Assembly: GCF_001894745.1 (NCBI RefSeq)
Contig: NZ_BBYF01000004.1
Coordinates: 124,001-188,000 of the forward strand
Origin: Paenibacillus sp. NAIST15-1
Lineage (GTDB): Bacteria; Bacillota; Bacilli; Paenibacillales; Paenibacillaceae
Direction of reading: 5' to 3'
DNA length: 64,000 nucleotides
Shown here: positions 9,112 to 18,082 of the stretch, one piece after another
Numbering within the stretch: position 1 is the stretch's first letter
How the letters are laid out: each line of letters opens with the position of its first letter
The notes under the pieces: generated by a model
What the model was told of the DNA's origin: nothing
Seen by the model: the letters and a program-made list of their open reading frames with translations, nothing else
The model's database searches: none
Program-made: the position numbers and the translations under genes

Positions 9112-9651
9112 TCATATCCGATGCTCAGCTTCTGCCTCTTCCTTGCGATTGATTCGAATAAACAAGAGCGCATACATAAAGGATGTAAGGAATGAGAATA
9201 CGATAACCACCCATAAGAGCTCAACTGCATAAGTCCATTGGAAGTAGACGAACAGGATCGCGATATAATAGAAGACTGTCGTCAATTTCCCCATCCAATT
9301 CGCAGGCACTGTCTTCTTTCCCTTGAAATGAAATAAAGCGGAACATGCAATCATCCCTGCATCTCGAATCAGCATCGCTACAGCAGCCATCCATGGCATA
9401 TCTCCAGACCATAGCAAAGAAAACATGACGGTCAACATCATAAGCTTATCTGCCAATGGATCCAACATCATGCCGATATTCGTTACTAAATTATGTTTGC
9501 GCGCGATATACCCGTCCAGAATATCGGTCAGTCCAGCGAGCAACCAAACTCCGAATGCGGCGTACCGCTCACCTATGAAGAACAAAGCCACATATACGGG
9601 GATGAGAACGAATCGAATCATCGTCAACATATTCGGTAAATTCAACCTCAA
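9112..9651 (-). CDS. CDP-alcohol phosphatidyltransferase, PgsA-like
   Basis: Membrane enzyme of phospholipid synthesis, most likely forming phosphatidylglycerophosphate from CDP-diacylglycerol and glycerol-3-phosphate. The 179 residues carry the full family motif D43-x2-D46-G47-x2-A50-R51-x8-G60-x3-D64-x3-D68, which binds the metal and CDP group, and about five membrane segments. The start reads TTG after a GGGGG run; another TTG (9645) or the ATG at codon 8 are alternatives. The motif alone does not separate glycerophosphate from other alcohol acceptors, so the substrate is inferred from length and overall similarity. Confidence 0.8.
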   Translation of the reverse strand: MRLNLPNMLTMIRFVLIPVYVALFFIGERYAAFGVWLLAGLTDILDGYIARKHNLVTNIGMMLDPLADKLMMLTVMFSLLWSGDMPWMAAVAMLIRDAGMIACSALFHFKGKKTVPANWMGKLTTVFYYIAILFVYFQWTYAVELLWVVIVFSFLTSFMYALLFIRINRKEEAEAEHRI

Positions 9652-9799
9652 AACCCCCAGTTCCCCCCATTTTCATTGTTCCTCCAACTCATTATACATG
9701 CCCGAAAACAAAAATGAAACTTTATCAAATCGTATAGCTCCCTATAGCCCTCAAGGGGGGAGCGATGACGGACAAAGTCCTTTCGGCCACCAAACAAGC

Positions 9800-9822
9800 A
9801 AAAAATCCCCACAAAGTGGGGA
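9800..9822 (-). terminator. Intrinsic terminator after the EpuA-like gene
   Basis: TCCCCAC (9806-9812) pairs with GTGGGGA (9816-9822) around a three-base loop, followed on the minus strand by six T. It starts six bases past the stop codon. Confidence 0.85.
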
Positions 9823-9827
9823 CTCCG

Positions 9828-10301
9828 CTATCCGAACACAAGTTGGAACAAGTGTGTCCATGTGTTTATATTCAGTGCATCTGTAAAAGAGCCCTTACCT
9901 AACACGACAAATCCGGCAACCATTCCGCCGAATGTGGCTAGCACGCATAACAGTGGGACAATGGCCAGTCGAAAAATCCACTTCCCTGCCTTCGAACGAC
10001 GAACCGGCTTCTGCTGAGGTGGCTGAGGTTCTTCCTGCTCCACCTCAGACGCTGGCTTAGCAGCATCCTTACCCTTGCGCAGACGCTGCTTGCGCCGCTC
10101 TTCGAATACTGGCTGCTGAGCAGGCTTGCCCACTACCGGCAATTCCTCATGAACGTCGGATTCGGCCTCCGTCTTCGTCTCCACATCCTCTGGTTCCGAG
10201 CCGGAATGAGAGCGGTGCAGACGCGCTAACGATATATCCTGTTGCAGCGGCTCGTACTCATAATCGAGCAGCTTCTTGTCTTTCCCTTCTTGGTCACTCA
10301 T
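9828..10301 (-). CDS. EpuA-like small membrane protein (often annotated RNA polymerase subunit beta)
   Basis: 157 residues: a highly charged, Glu/Lys/Pro/Gln-rich cytoplasmic part (1-100), a basic patch (RRSKAGK), one membrane segment (about 108-135), and a short outer tail with the conserved pattern GKGS...NTWTHLFQLV. That tail matches the EpuA family (PF11772). Database entries often call such proteins 'DNA-directed RNA polymerase subunit beta', but nothing here resembles a polymerase. The gene follows flhP by 17 bases and is probably the last member of the mbl-flhO-flhP transcript. Function is unknown. Confidence 0.75.
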   Translation of the reverse strand: MSDQEGKDKKLLDYEYEPLQQDISLARLHRSHSGSEPEDVETKTEAESDVHEELPVVGKPAQQPVFEERRKQRLRKGKDAAKPASEVEQEEPQPPQQKPVRRSKAGKWIFRLAIVPLLCVLATFGGMVAGFVVLGKGSFTDALNINTWTHLFQLVFG

Positions 10302-10318
10302 TATCTCACCTGCTTCGT

Positions 10319-11143
10319 TTACGCGCGAAGGTTATTCGCAAGCCCCCACATCGCGTCTCCGGAAGTCAAGGCCCGAGCGGACATCTGATACGCTCGCTGC
10401 GCTTGAATCAAGTCATTCATCTCGTCGATCAGCGATACATTCGATTGCTCAATCATGCCTTGCCGAACGTGAACCGCTTGGTTTTGTGTAAGATCAAGAT
10501 CCTCCACAACAGCATTGCGGTTCGTATTTGGGGCCATTACGTAATAGTTGTTCTCTGTCTGAATAAGGAGTTCTGGGCTGATCGGCTTTACTACCTTCAG
10601 CGTAGCGATCGGATTCGGAACAACCGTCAAGCCGTTCTTCGTCGCGAATACTTGCCCCTTGTCATTAACCTGTATCTCTTGATCCAGCCCAATTCGGATC
10701 TCAGCGCCGTCTTTGTCCAGCACCTTATCCCCTTGAGCCGTCACAAGCACCTTTTCCTTCGTATTCGGATCAATCGTGTAATGAAAAGCGCCTTCTCGAA
10801 TCCAAGCAGATTGACCATTGTCCAGTTCGAGCTCGAATAGCGCGTTGCCTTCCAGCGCAAAATCCGTGCTTACACCTGTTTGCTTCAATGCCCCTTGGGT
10901 GAAGTCTCGACTTAATGCAGTCAAATAAGATCCATAGCCAAGCGTATATCCCATCGGGGTCGCTCTTCCTGGTTGGCGGTAATCCTTATCATGCTGTCTT
11001 ACATTCGTAAGCACATCAGCGAATGTCGCTGACTTCCGCTTATAACCGTTCGTATTTAAGTTCGCCATATTGTCCGCGACGATATCCAGCTTGCGCTGAA
11101 TGCCATTCATCGAAGAGGCTGCAGAAATCATAGACTGGTTCAT
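10319..11143 (-). CDS. flhP: Flagellar rod protein FlhP (FlgG-like)
   Basis: ATG preceded by TAGGAGG. The 274-residue protein has the N-terminal rod/hook signature (NQSMISAASSM, then DIVADNMANLNTNGYK, about 20-35) and the C-terminal coiled-coil typical of FlgG/FlgF proteins (EMNDLIQAQRAYQMSARAL near 250). These ends assemble as helices in the flagellar rod. B. subtilis FlhO and FlhP are rod proteins needed for hook completion, and the order mbl-flhO-flhP is conserved here. The protein is exported by the flagellar apparatus and has no signal peptide, as expected. Confidence 0.9.
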   Translation of the reverse strand: MNQSMISAASSMNGIQRKLDIVADNMANLNTNGYKRKSATFADVLTNVRQHDKDYRQPGRATPMGYTLGYGSYLTALSRDFTQGALKQTGVSTDFALEGNALFELELDNGQSAWIREGAFHYTIDPNTKEKVLVTAQGDKVLDKDGAEIRIGLDQEIQVNDKGQVFATKNGLTVVPNPIATLKVVKPISPELLIQTENNYYVMAPNTNRNAVVEDLDLTQNQAVHVRQGMIEQSNVSLIDEMNDLIQAQRAYQMSARALTSGDAMWGLANNLRA

Positions 11144-11166
11144 ATCGTTCCTCCTATTCTAAGCGC

Positions 11167-12048
11167 TTAGACGCGCCCTACCTCATTGACCGTCTTTTCC
11201 AGCGTCTTATCAAAGAATTGAACGACTTTCTGATTCGCCTCATAGGCACGGAATGCCGTCATCATATCCGTCATCGATTGCGTAGGATCTACATTAGAAC
11301 GCTCCAAATAACCTTGTTGTACCTGAATTTGCTGTTGATCACCAGCTGTCCACGCGACTGCTGCTGCTTGACCAGCCCCTGTTGCGTCCAGTCGGAAGCG
11401 GCCATTTCCCGTCCGAATAAGCTGATTCGGATTGTCGATACGGGAAATGAGCAGATCTGCCCCTCCAATCGCAGCGTTCGTTCGCGCATCATACATCCGG
11501 CCTGTCCCATCCAGTTTGATATCATCTATCGACACATTCGCCGGCAATACAATTGGAGCTTGATTCCGGTTCAGCACAAGTGCTCCGTCTGCCGTCGTCA
11601 GCTCATGGCGTGCATTCAAGCGAAAATGGCCATCACGCGTAAAACGCAACTCATTGCCTTCCCGAACCGTAAAGAATGCTTCCGGCTTATAAACAATATT
11701 GCCTTGCGCATCCCGTCCCTTGCCTGAAGCATCAAAGACCACGCCCGGGACGCCCAAATCCGTCAATAATGCAAAGTCGCCTGATTGATTCGTCTGCATC
11801 AGATCGCCTTGGCTGAACAGCATACGGCTCTCTTCCGCGAATACCCCTGTATTCAAGCGGCCAATGGTACGACCTGCCCCTTGATCGCCGCCCTGTAAGG
11901 ACAGCATCATCTCAGGAAATGAACGCACTGCCCCTGTTACTGACTTGAACCCGGGCGTATTGATATTCGTTATATTATTCGTAACCGTATCATGCCGCCG
12001 TTGTTGGGTCATCATGCCCGAGGCAGCTGTATACAAACCTCTAATCAT
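11167..12048 (-). CDS. flhO: Flagellar rod protein FlhO (FlgF/FlgG-like)
   Basis: ATG with GGGAGG at good spacing. The 293 residues start MIRGLYTAASGMMTQQ, the standard rod-protein N-terminus, followed by the TNNITNINTPGFK motif (about 23-35), a variable central D1-like region, and a C-terminal helix (QSMTDMMTAFRAYEANQKV). The paralogue flhP begins 24 bases downstream. Coupling with mbl upstream is suggested by a 45-base gap without a terminator. Confidence 0.9.
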   Translation of the reverse strand: MIRGLYTAASGMMTQQRRHDTVTNNITNINTPGFKSVTGAVRSFPEMMLSLQGGDQGAGRTIGRLNTGVFAEESRMLFSQGDLMQTNQSGDFALLTDLGVPGVVFDASGKGRDAQGNIVYKPEAFFTVREGNELRFTRDGHFRLNARHELTTADGALVLNRNQAPIVLPANVSIDDIKLDGTGRMYDARTNAAIGGADLLISRIDNPNQLIRTGNGRFRLDATGAGQAAAVAWTAGDQQQIQVQQGYLERSNVDPTQSMTDMMTAFRAYEANQKVVQFFDKTLEKTVNEVGRV

Positions 12049-12093
12049 GTCGTTTCCTCCCGATCTGTCAAAGCATATACAATGTATATCGGA

Positions 12094-13092
12094 TTAAACG
12101 AATGATTTCTTAACGACCTTGTCCAAATTATCCAGCATGATTCCGGTACCTTTGACGACGCAGTGCATTGGATCCTCTGCAATAAGCACAGGAACCTTCA
12201 ATTCGTCAGCCATCAGCTCGTCCAATCCATCAAGAAGCGCCCCGCCGCCAGTCAAAATGACGCCGCGATCGATAATATCCGCCGACAATTCTGGCGGTGT
12301 CCGTTCCAATACCGACTTCGCAGCAGCGACAATCGAAGAAATTGGATCCCACAAAGCTTCTCGAACTTCATCGGATGTGATCGTTACGGTATATGGGAGG
12401 CCCGAAACCATGTCACGTCCGCGGATGTCCATTTCCCGTTGTCCACCTTCACGCACCGTCCCGATGTTAATCTTAATATCTTCAGACGTACGCTCTCCGA
12501 TTAGCAACTTATACTTGGATTTTATATATTTCATGATGGAGCTGTCGAACTTGTCCCCAGCAATTTTAATAGAAGAGGCGGTAACGATGTCTCCCATGGA
12601 CAATACCGCCACGTCCGTCGTTCCGCCGCCGATGTCAACGACCATGTTGCCGCTCGGTTGGAAGATATCCATACCCGCGCCAATTGCCGCTGCCTTCGGT
12701 TCTTCTTCCAGGAAAACATCTTTGGCACCGCTCTTCTCAGCCGCTTCGCGAATTGCCTTCTGTTCTACTGAAGTAATATTTGTCGGCGCGCAAATCAAGA
12801 TGCGTGGGTGCGAGTACCATTTGCGACCGCCGACTCGTGAAATAAAGTGCTTCAGCATTGCTTCCGTAACTTCGAAGTCAGCGATGACTCCGTCTCTAAG
12901 CGGGCGGATGGGTACGATATTGCCCGGTGTCCGACCAACCATTCTGTGGGCTTCTTCACCCACGGCGAGGACTCGCTTTGAATCGCTTTCGATTGCTACA
13001 ACCGAAGGCTCGTTCAAGACGACCCCCTTCCCCTTGACATGGATGAGAACGTTTGCCGTTCCCAAGTCAATTCCAATATCCTTGCTAAGCAT
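12094..13092 (-). CDS. mbl: Rod-shape cytoskeletal protein Mbl (MreB family)
   Basis: Actin-like ATPase that organises lateral wall synthesis along the membrane. The ATG at 13092 follows TGGAGG by 11 bases and gives 332 residues, nearly the same as B. subtilis Mbl (333); a longer reading lacks a ribosome site. Actin-fold motifs are present: phosphate-1 DIGIDLGTANV at the N-terminus, connect-1/phosphate-2 VVDIGGGTTDVAVLS (about 150-165), and the adenosine loop ILTGGGALLDGL near the C-terminus. The neighbours spoIIID (upstream) and flhO-flhP (downstream) identify it as Mbl rather than MreB or MreBH. Confidence 0.93.
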   Translation of the reverse strand: MLSKDIGIDLGTANVLIHVKGKGVVLNEPSVVAIESDSKRVLAVGEEAHRMVGRTPGNIVPIRPLRDGVIADFEVTEAMLKHFISRVGGRKWYSHPRILICAPTNITSVEQKAIREAAEKSGAKDVFLEEEPKAAAIGAGMDIFQPSGNMVVDIGGGTTDVAVLSMGDIVTASSIKIAGDKFDSSIMKYIKSKYKLLIGERTSEDIKINIGTVREGGQREMDIRGRDMVSGLPYTVTITSDEVREALWDPISSIVAAAKSVLERTPPELSADIIDRGVILTGGGALLDGLDELMADELKVPVLIAEDPMHCVVKGTGIMLDNLDKVVKKSFV

Positions 13093-13260
13093 AAGTTCGA
13101 GAGCCTCCACATTCATTTTTCATGTCTAAATCGAGAAATTACGACCGTTTTCTGCAAAATATTTACTCATCGTTTACCATATCATACTTTCTCTGCTACG
13201 TTCAATGACAGATTGGAGGGCAGCTCACATTTTAAAAAGTTATTGGAATGGGGTGGTGGT

Positions 13261-13548
13261 TTAGGATTTACCGGCCGTCATCACCTCACGTTTTTTTGAA
13301 GTCGTCTTCTTATATTTGATCTTCGTTGCTTCTCCACCACGCAAGTGACGAACGGACTTATGGTATTCGAGAATGTGCTTCACCTGATCAGCCAGATCGG
13401 GGTTAATCTCAGGCAGCCGTTCGGTCAAATCTTTGTGCACCGTGCTTTTAGACACGCCGAACTCTTTAGCGATTGTACGAACCGTATGCTTCGTTTCGAC
13501 GATGCAGCGGCCGATTTTGATGGTCCGTTCTTTGATGTAGTCGTGCAC
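13261..13548 (-). CDS. spoIIID: Sporulation transcription factor SpoIIID
   Basis: DNA-binding regulator of the mother-cell sigma-E to sigma-K programme. GTG start with GGGAGG seven bases upstream. The 95 residues contain a clear helix-turn-helix (VRTIAKEFGVSKSTVHKDL, about 23-41) and a Lys-rich C-terminal tail with KKTTSKKR, as in known SpoIIID, where the basic tail also contacts DNA. Located just upstream of mbl as in B. subtilis. Confidence 0.95.
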   Translation of the reverse strand: MHDYIKERTIKIGRCIVETKHTVRTIAKEFGVSKSTVHKDLTERLPEINPDLADQVKHILEYHKSVRHLRGGEATKIKYKKTTSKKREVMTAGKS

Positions 13549-13838
13549 GTTCCCGCCTCCCTACTCGGTTTAATTGGTACATTATATGAGTGGGTCGCAC
13601 ACTTATGCGTTGTAACCGAGCCTGACAAGCTTGGCTTAGCCGATATTTTTGCCAAGGCTCTCATCGGACAAGTCGAACAACAAGGCAATCCAAGCAAAGT
13701 TAAAACAGGAAAAAAAGCTTAGTCAAGCGGAATTCCGCTTCTTGGTAATCCGTGAATTCAATCATTCATCATTGGAGTGGCGAGAGCAAAAAAATATTAG
13801 AAAAAGTTCGTTTCAATTCCGCTATTCCTCCTACAAAT
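13549..13838. other. Gap between spoIIQ terminator and spoIIID
   Basis: No supported gene. It should hold the spoIIID promoter, but I could not pick a convincing sigma-E pair. A perfect palindrome AAGCGGAATTCCGCTT (13724-13739) precedes a T-rich stretch on the minus strand; its T-run is eight bases away, so it would be at best a weak terminator. Confidence 0.4.
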
Positions 13839-13873
13839 AAAAAACGGACGAATGCCCTTAAGACATACGCCCG
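13839..13873 (-). terminator. Intrinsic terminator after spoIIQ
   Basis: On the minus strand CGGGCG pairs with CGTCCG (one G-U) plus inner ATG/CAT, followed by six T. It lies about 25 bases past the spoIIQ stop. Confidence 0.8.
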
Positions 13874-13897
13874 ATGTTGTTACCATGTTTAACTGAA

Positions 13898-14692
13898 TTA
13901 GTTTTTAACCAGAACCGTTGTCGGATTTACTGGCTTATTCTCATTGTACACCTCAAAGTGAACATGAACGCCCAGTTCCTTCTCCAATTCACTGCGACCT
14001 GCTGTAGCTAGCGCGTCGCCCTTCTTCACAACATCGCCTTGCTTCACTTTCACATCAGCCAAGCTCTGATATACTGTCTTCATGCCATTGCCATGATCCA
14101 CTTCGACAACAAATCCATTCGTCGCATGCTGTTCAGCACGTGTTACTTTACCGCTCATTGCAGCTACTACATCAAATGCCTGCTTGTCCTTGCGCGCCAA
14201 GTCGATACCTACATTCGGAGTAAAGGTTTGCTTGTACTGCACCATTGCTGCCGCTTGCTCTTCCTTCGAAGCCTTCTCGTCATAGTACGGCATGACGACA
14301 TCTACATCACCAGAATTCGCCACTGGCCATCCGAGTGTTTCGTTGGTTGCAACTACTTCGACTGCGTCCTCTTTGGTTCCAGCTGTTGTACCTGCAGTTG
14401 ATTCGCCTTGCTTGATTGTTTGCCCTGCTTGCGTCGCATCCTTGTTTGGGTCGAGCGGTTTGTGATTCAAGTCTTGATAGACCCAGACTAGAGTTAGGAT
14501 AATTGCTGCTGCGGCCATGTACAAAGCGGGGAATACCCATTTCTTCGACAACAGCTTTCTCCATGAGGATGTGTGAACCGCTTGAGCCCCTTGCATCGAT
14601 TTGGAGGCTTCAGACGGATTTGCTGTGCTTGTCGTAGATGTATTCATCGTTGTTTTGTTTTTTGAGTTTTGATTTTGGTTTTGTTCACTCAT
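13898..14692 (-). CDS. spoIIQ: Forespore membrane protein SpoIIQ (LytM-domain)
   Basis: SpoIIQ is made in the forespore and binds SpoIIIAH across the intermembrane space during engulfment. The 264 residues have a polar Asn/Ser/Thr-rich N-terminus (1-45), one membrane anchor (about 52-72) and an M23/LytM-like domain (about 120-262). The first zinc motif, H-x3-D in active enzymes, reads N160-V-G-I-D164, so the metal His is replaced by Asn. The second motif H243-V-H245 is intact. This points to a degenerate domain used for binding, as in Bacillus SpoIIQ. The ATG has AGGTGAT upstream. spoIID follows as the next gene to the right, a known neighbourhood. Confidence 0.88.
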   Translation of the reverse strand: MSEQNQNQNSKNKTTMNTSTTSTANPSEASKSMQGAQAVHTSSWRKLLSKKWVFPALYMAAAAIILTLVWVYQDLNHKPLDPNKDATQAGQTIKQGESTAGTTAGTKEDAVEVVATNETLGWPVANSGDVDVVMPYYDEKASKEEQAAAMVQYKQTFTPNVGIDLARKDKQAFDVVAAMSGKVTRAEQHATNGFVVEVDHGNGMKTVYQSLADVKVKQGDVVKKGDALATAGRSELEKELGVHVHFEVYNENKPVNPTTVLVKN

Positions 14693-14856
14693 TTGTGATC
14701 ACCTCAGTAACCATTGTTACCGAGGCTAGTACTTTTATACGTAGAAATGCTAATTTTTAAGATATGAAGCTACCAATGCTTCTGCAAGAAGTCTAGCTCC
14801 TTATATAACAAGGGTTTTCCCTGCCTCTCTGCATAATTGATCTGCGTCTTGCTGTA

Positions 14857-16038
14857 CTATCCTTTTAGTTTAGCCGATGCTAACTTCGAAGCTTTGTCCA
14901 CCTTCACACCTTTATAATAGTACGTTACGATTTGTTCCGCAGTAGCCCCTTCTTTGGCCATTCCTTGCGCACCGTATTGGCTCATGCCAACACCATGCCC
15001 GAAACCGTACGTAGTAATGACTAGTTTTCCATCCACCATGCTCCAATCGAATGCACTCGATCGCAGCCCTAGCTTCTCTCGAATTTCGCGACCTGTGAAC
15101 TGTTCTGTACCGACTTGAACTTGACCAACTCTCTTACCGGGGGTACGGGATAAGATCCGGAGCTGATTCCGAATGACTTGCGCGGATCCGGACTTATTTG
15201 ATGTCCCGCCACCGGATTGCAGCTTCAATGCTTGCGCGGATACACCTAGTTCTGATAGAAGCGCCTCTACCTTATATGTAGTGCTCTCCGCAAATCGCGG
15301 CGCTACCCGTTCATCCCAAGGGCTTGCCACACTTTTCAAGTAAGCGACCGGGTTTCCCCAATAATCCTCGGCATTCTCGGTATATCCATTACTTGTGGAG
15401 AAAAATGCAGCCATAATCGGTTTGCCTTCATACGTAATGATCTGATCCTCTGTTTCCTCTACGGCGCGGCTCAGCTTCGCCGCCGCTTCCTTCGGCAGCC
15501 GCTCCATCTCCGCGAGCGGCTTATAGGCTTGATGGGCGACGGTATCGGTTACATCGGCCCCCTCAGGTGCGCCGCTTGTATCCTGCGCCAGCAGGCGGCG
15601 CATAATGTACGTGCGGGCGGCCATCGCCTGCGCCTTGAGCGCTTCGAGCTCGAAGCTGCTCGGCATTTCTGCTGCGAGGACGCCGCGCACATACTGCTCC
15701 AGCGCGACGCTCTCAACTTGGCGCGTGCCGCTCAGGTACACGCGCACCATGGGCTGCGCCGCCGCTGTGCTGGGCGGCGGCGACACCTTCGGCGCCTGCG
15801 GCGCCGCGCGCTCGCTACGAGCGCTCGTGCTTACCCCCTGCTGGTGCTCTTGCACCAGCAGGAGCGGCACGAGCAGCGCGAGCGCAATAAGCGCGCCAGC
15901 CCATAGGGCGGTGCGCGCTAGCAGCGGCAGGGGGCGTCTTCGCAGGCCCCAGCGGCCCCTGCCGCCAAGGCGCAGGCGCGGCTTCAGCCAACGTGCGAGC
16001 CGCCGCGCCTGCGCAGATAACATCGGTTGCGTTGCCAT
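14857..16038 (-). CDS. spoIID: Stage II sporulation protein D, lytic transglycosylase
   Basis: SpoIID cleaves glycan strands lacking stem peptides during engulfment, with SpoIIP and SpoIIM. The ATG at 16038 has GAGGAG eight bases upstream, giving 393 residues. An in-frame ATG 18 codons upstream is less well placed. The protein has an unusually Arg-rich cytoplasmic start (about 1-40), one membrane segment (about 42-62), then the SpoIID domain with VLAAEMP and the presumed catalytic Glu124, followed by KAQAMAARTY, FFSTSNGYTEN and the C-terminal GFGHGVGMSQYGAQGMA. The first 500 bases of the gene are visibly more GC-rich than their surroundings. MurA lies upstream, as in B. subtilis. Confidence 0.93.
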   Translation of the reverse strand: MATQPMLSAQARRLARWLKPRLRLGGRGRWGLRRRPLPLLARTALWAGALIALALLVPLLLVQEHQQGVSTSARSERAAPQAPKVSPPPSTAAAQPMVRVYLSGTRQVESVALEQYVRGVLAAEMPSSFELEALKAQAMAARTYIMRRLLAQDTSGAPEGADVTDTVAHQAYKPLAEMERLPKEAAAKLSRAVEETEDQIITYEGKPIMAAFFSTSNGYTENAEDYWGNPVAYLKSVASPWDERVAPRFAESTTYKVEALLSELGVSAQALKLQSGGGTSNKSGSAQVIRNQLRILSRTPGKRVGQVQVGTEQFTGREIREKLGLRSSAFDWSMVDGKLVITTYGFGHGVGMSQYGAQGMAKEGATAEQIVTYYYKGVKVDKASKLASAKLKG

Positions 16039-16339
16039 TGGTCTCACTCCTCTTTCTATTTTAACGATTCCTCTCACTTTCTTATCTAGCATTTCACGAA
16101 AAGAACAGAATCAATCCTCCTCTTTCTCTACCCTATGCTTTTTTAAGAGAAGACAGAACCACATACCCTCGTATCCCTTCCTGATTACTTGTAGAAGGTT
16201 TCTAGGTTCGATACGGATAACTACCAGCAACTCGTCATCTACACATGCGAATACATTCGAAAAATCGTTTGCGTACCAGGACATCTTCATGCAAAACAGC
16301 ACATACTCAAAACATCTGCACCCAAAATCATATACACGC
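16039..16339. other. spoIID leader and promoter region
   Basis: No supported gene. A minus-strand ORF of 91 codons (16111-16386) runs through the murA terminator and lacks a ribosome site, so I reject it. The spoIID promoter must be here; I could not assign a clear sigma-E motif. Confidence 0.4.
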
Positions 16340-16369
16340 AAAAAAGCCGCCTCTTCACGAGGCGGCTTT
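16340..16369 (-). terminator. Intrinsic terminator of murA
   Basis: AGCCGCCT (16345-16352) and AGGCGGCT (16360-16367) form a perfect stem with a seven-base loop, followed by a T-run on the minus strand. Confidence 0.92.
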
Positions 16370-16457
16370 ATGTCTAGCCGGTACACCTTTTCTATCGATG
16401 CAATTGTCTATATGATCCGGGTGGAAGCTTCTTCTCCAGCTTTAGCTCACGATAGGC

Positions 16458-17786
16458 TTACGCCCAAGTTGGCTGTGCTCGAAAAGTCCCTTCTTCCTTC
16501 TCTTCTTTCACGCCTTGTGGCTCTTCATTCATCTTCACGCGGTAGATATCTGCTCCGAGCGATGACAGCTTCTCTGCTAAGTGCACATAACCACGATCAA
16601 TATGATGAACGCCTCCGACTTCTGTTGTGCCTTCCGCAATCAACCCTGCACAGATCAATGCAGCTCCAGCACGCAAGTCAGTTGCCGTTACCTTAGCACC
16701 TCTTAGCTTAGCCGGGCCTGTTACGACAGAAGTACGGCCTTCAACCTTGATGTTTGCATTCATCAGGTTGAATTCATCCACATGCATGAAGCGGTTTTCG
16801 AATACCGTTTCGGTCACTACAGATGTGCCTTCTGCTGCAAGCAGCAATGCCATCATTTGCGACTGCATGTCTGTCGGGAATCCAGGGTATGGAAGCGTCT
16901 TTACGTCGACAGCCTTCAACGGCTGTTCCGCACGGACGCGGATACCATTCTCATCCGGATCAATCGTAATGCCCATCTCTTCCATCTTCGCAATAACAGG
17001 ACCAAGATGATCTGCAATCGCACCTTCCACATACACATCTCCGCCTGTCATCGCTGCAGCAACCATATAAGTTCCTGCTTCGACGCGGTCAGGGATAACC
17101 GTATGCTCAGCACCATGCAGATGATCCACACCTTCAATGCGGATAACGCCTGTTCCTGCACCGCGAACGACTGCGCCCATCTTGTTCAGATAGTTCGCCA
17201 AGTCGACGATTTCCGGCTCACGAGCTGCATTTTCAATAATTGTTGTACCTTCGGCCAATGTAGCGGCCATCATAATATTTTCCGTCGCACCGACACTCGC
17301 ATAGTCCAAGTAAATCTTGGTACCCTTCAGTCGGCCGTTCACTTTCGCTTCAATATATCCTTGTCCAAGACCGATAACCGCACCCATAGCTTCAAAGCCT
17401 TTCAAATGCTGATCAATCGGACGACTCCCAATAGCGCATCCACCAGGCAGAGAAATACGCGCCTGTCCTGCGCGAGCCAACAATGGGCCCATGACGAGGA
17501 ATGATGCTCGCATCTTACGTACCAACTCATATGGGGCTTCAAAAGAATGAAGGTTCTCCGCATTCACACGAATGGTTTCGTCGGCATATGTAAGGCTTGC
17601 ACCTAATTTTTCTAGTACATTGTGTATCGTTTTCACATCGTCAAGTGGAGGTGCATCGCAAATTACGCTAACGCCTTTTTCTCCCAGTAACGAAGCAGCG
17701 ATGATCGGAAGTACAGAGTTCTTCGCGCCACTAACACGCACAGTACCCGTCAATCGGTTGCCTCCGCGGACGATAAATTTACTCAT
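16458..17786 (-). CDS. murA: UDP-N-acetylglucosamine 1-carboxyvinyltransferase MurA
   Basis: First committed step of peptidoglycan synthesis: transfers enolpyruvate from PEP to UDP-GlcNAc; the target of fosfomycin. Two ATG codons (17789 and 17786) follow GGAGGG; the second has the better spacing. The 442-residue protein has the conserved Lys-Asn of SGAKNS near residue 22 and the [12 protein letters not shown] loop with the catalytic Cys117. The Cys rather than Asp form predicts fosfomycin sensitivity of this isozyme. The last 20 residues are Glu/Lys-rich and look dispensable. Neighbours spoIID and ywzB identify it as the MurAA-type copy. Confidence 0.95.
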   Translation of the reverse strand: MSKFIVRGGNRLTGTVRVSGAKNSVLPIIAASLLGEKGVSVICDAPPLDDVKTIHNVLEKLGASLTYADETIRVNAENLHSFEAPYELVRKMRASFLVMGPLLARAGQARISLPGGCAIGSRPIDQHLKGFEAMGAVIGLGQGYIEAKVNGRLKGTKIYLDYASVGATENIMMAATLAEGTTIIENAAREPEIVDLANYLNKMGAVVRGAGTGVIRIEGVDHLHGAEHTVIPDRVEAGTYMVAAAMTGGDVYVEGAIADHLGPVIAKMEEMGITIDPDENGIRVRAEQPLKAVDVKTLPYPGFPTDMQSQMMALLLAAEGTSVVTETVFENRFMHVDEFNLMNANIKVEGRTSVVTGPAKLRGAKVTATDLRAGAALICAGLIAEGTTEVGGVHHIDRGYVHLAEKLSSLGADIYRVKMNEEPQGVKEEKEEGTFRAQPTWA

Positions 17787-17867
17787 CATGTTTCCCTCCG
17801 CGCTTTATTTCGCCCCATTATCCGTATATCTGTAAAAAATGGTACGTTCTTTTGATTTCCAAATTAC

Positions 17868-17897
17868 ATCATACCACTGCTTTACAGCTATGGACAA
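17868..17897 (-). promoter_or_regulatory. Sigma-A promoter of murA
   Basis: TTGTCC (17892-17897), 18 bases, TATGAT (17868-17873), with a TG one base before the -10 (extended -10). It sits about 80 bases upstream of the murA start. Confidence 0.6.
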
Positions 17898-17998
17898 GCG
17901 ATATTTTTCGACAGACCCTTCCACATTTTCCTTGGGGCTATCATCCAGTGTTGACATCTTCATTCGATGTTATTCGACAAGTGCTTGAACCCTTGCCG

Positions 17999-18065
17999 GA
18001 CGGGGTTTAATCAAGAGGAAATCACGGTATTAACCCCGTCGGTGTACCGCCGTCCAATTCCTCTT
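17999..18065 (-). other. Interleaved inverted repeats, possible RNA pseudoknot downstream of ywzB
   Basis: On the minus strand AAGAGGAA (18058-18065) pairs with TTCCTCTT (18013-18020), and GACGGGGTTAAT (18029-18040) pairs with ATTAAACCCCGTC (17999-18011, one bulge). The arms alternate, so the pairs form either an H-type pseudoknot or two exclusive hairpins. No T-run follows. Confidence 0.45.
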
Positions 18066-18082
18066 AACCATTATTGATGGTT

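Noticed and set aside
13345..13722. 125-codon + ORF opposite spoIIID with a basic C-terminal end
   Set aside because: Most of it is the antisense of spoIIID, which is certain; no ribosome site or promoter was seen.
16111..16386. 91-codon minus ORF between murA and spoIID
   Set aside because: It would begin upstream of, and read through, the murA terminator, and lacks a ribosome site.
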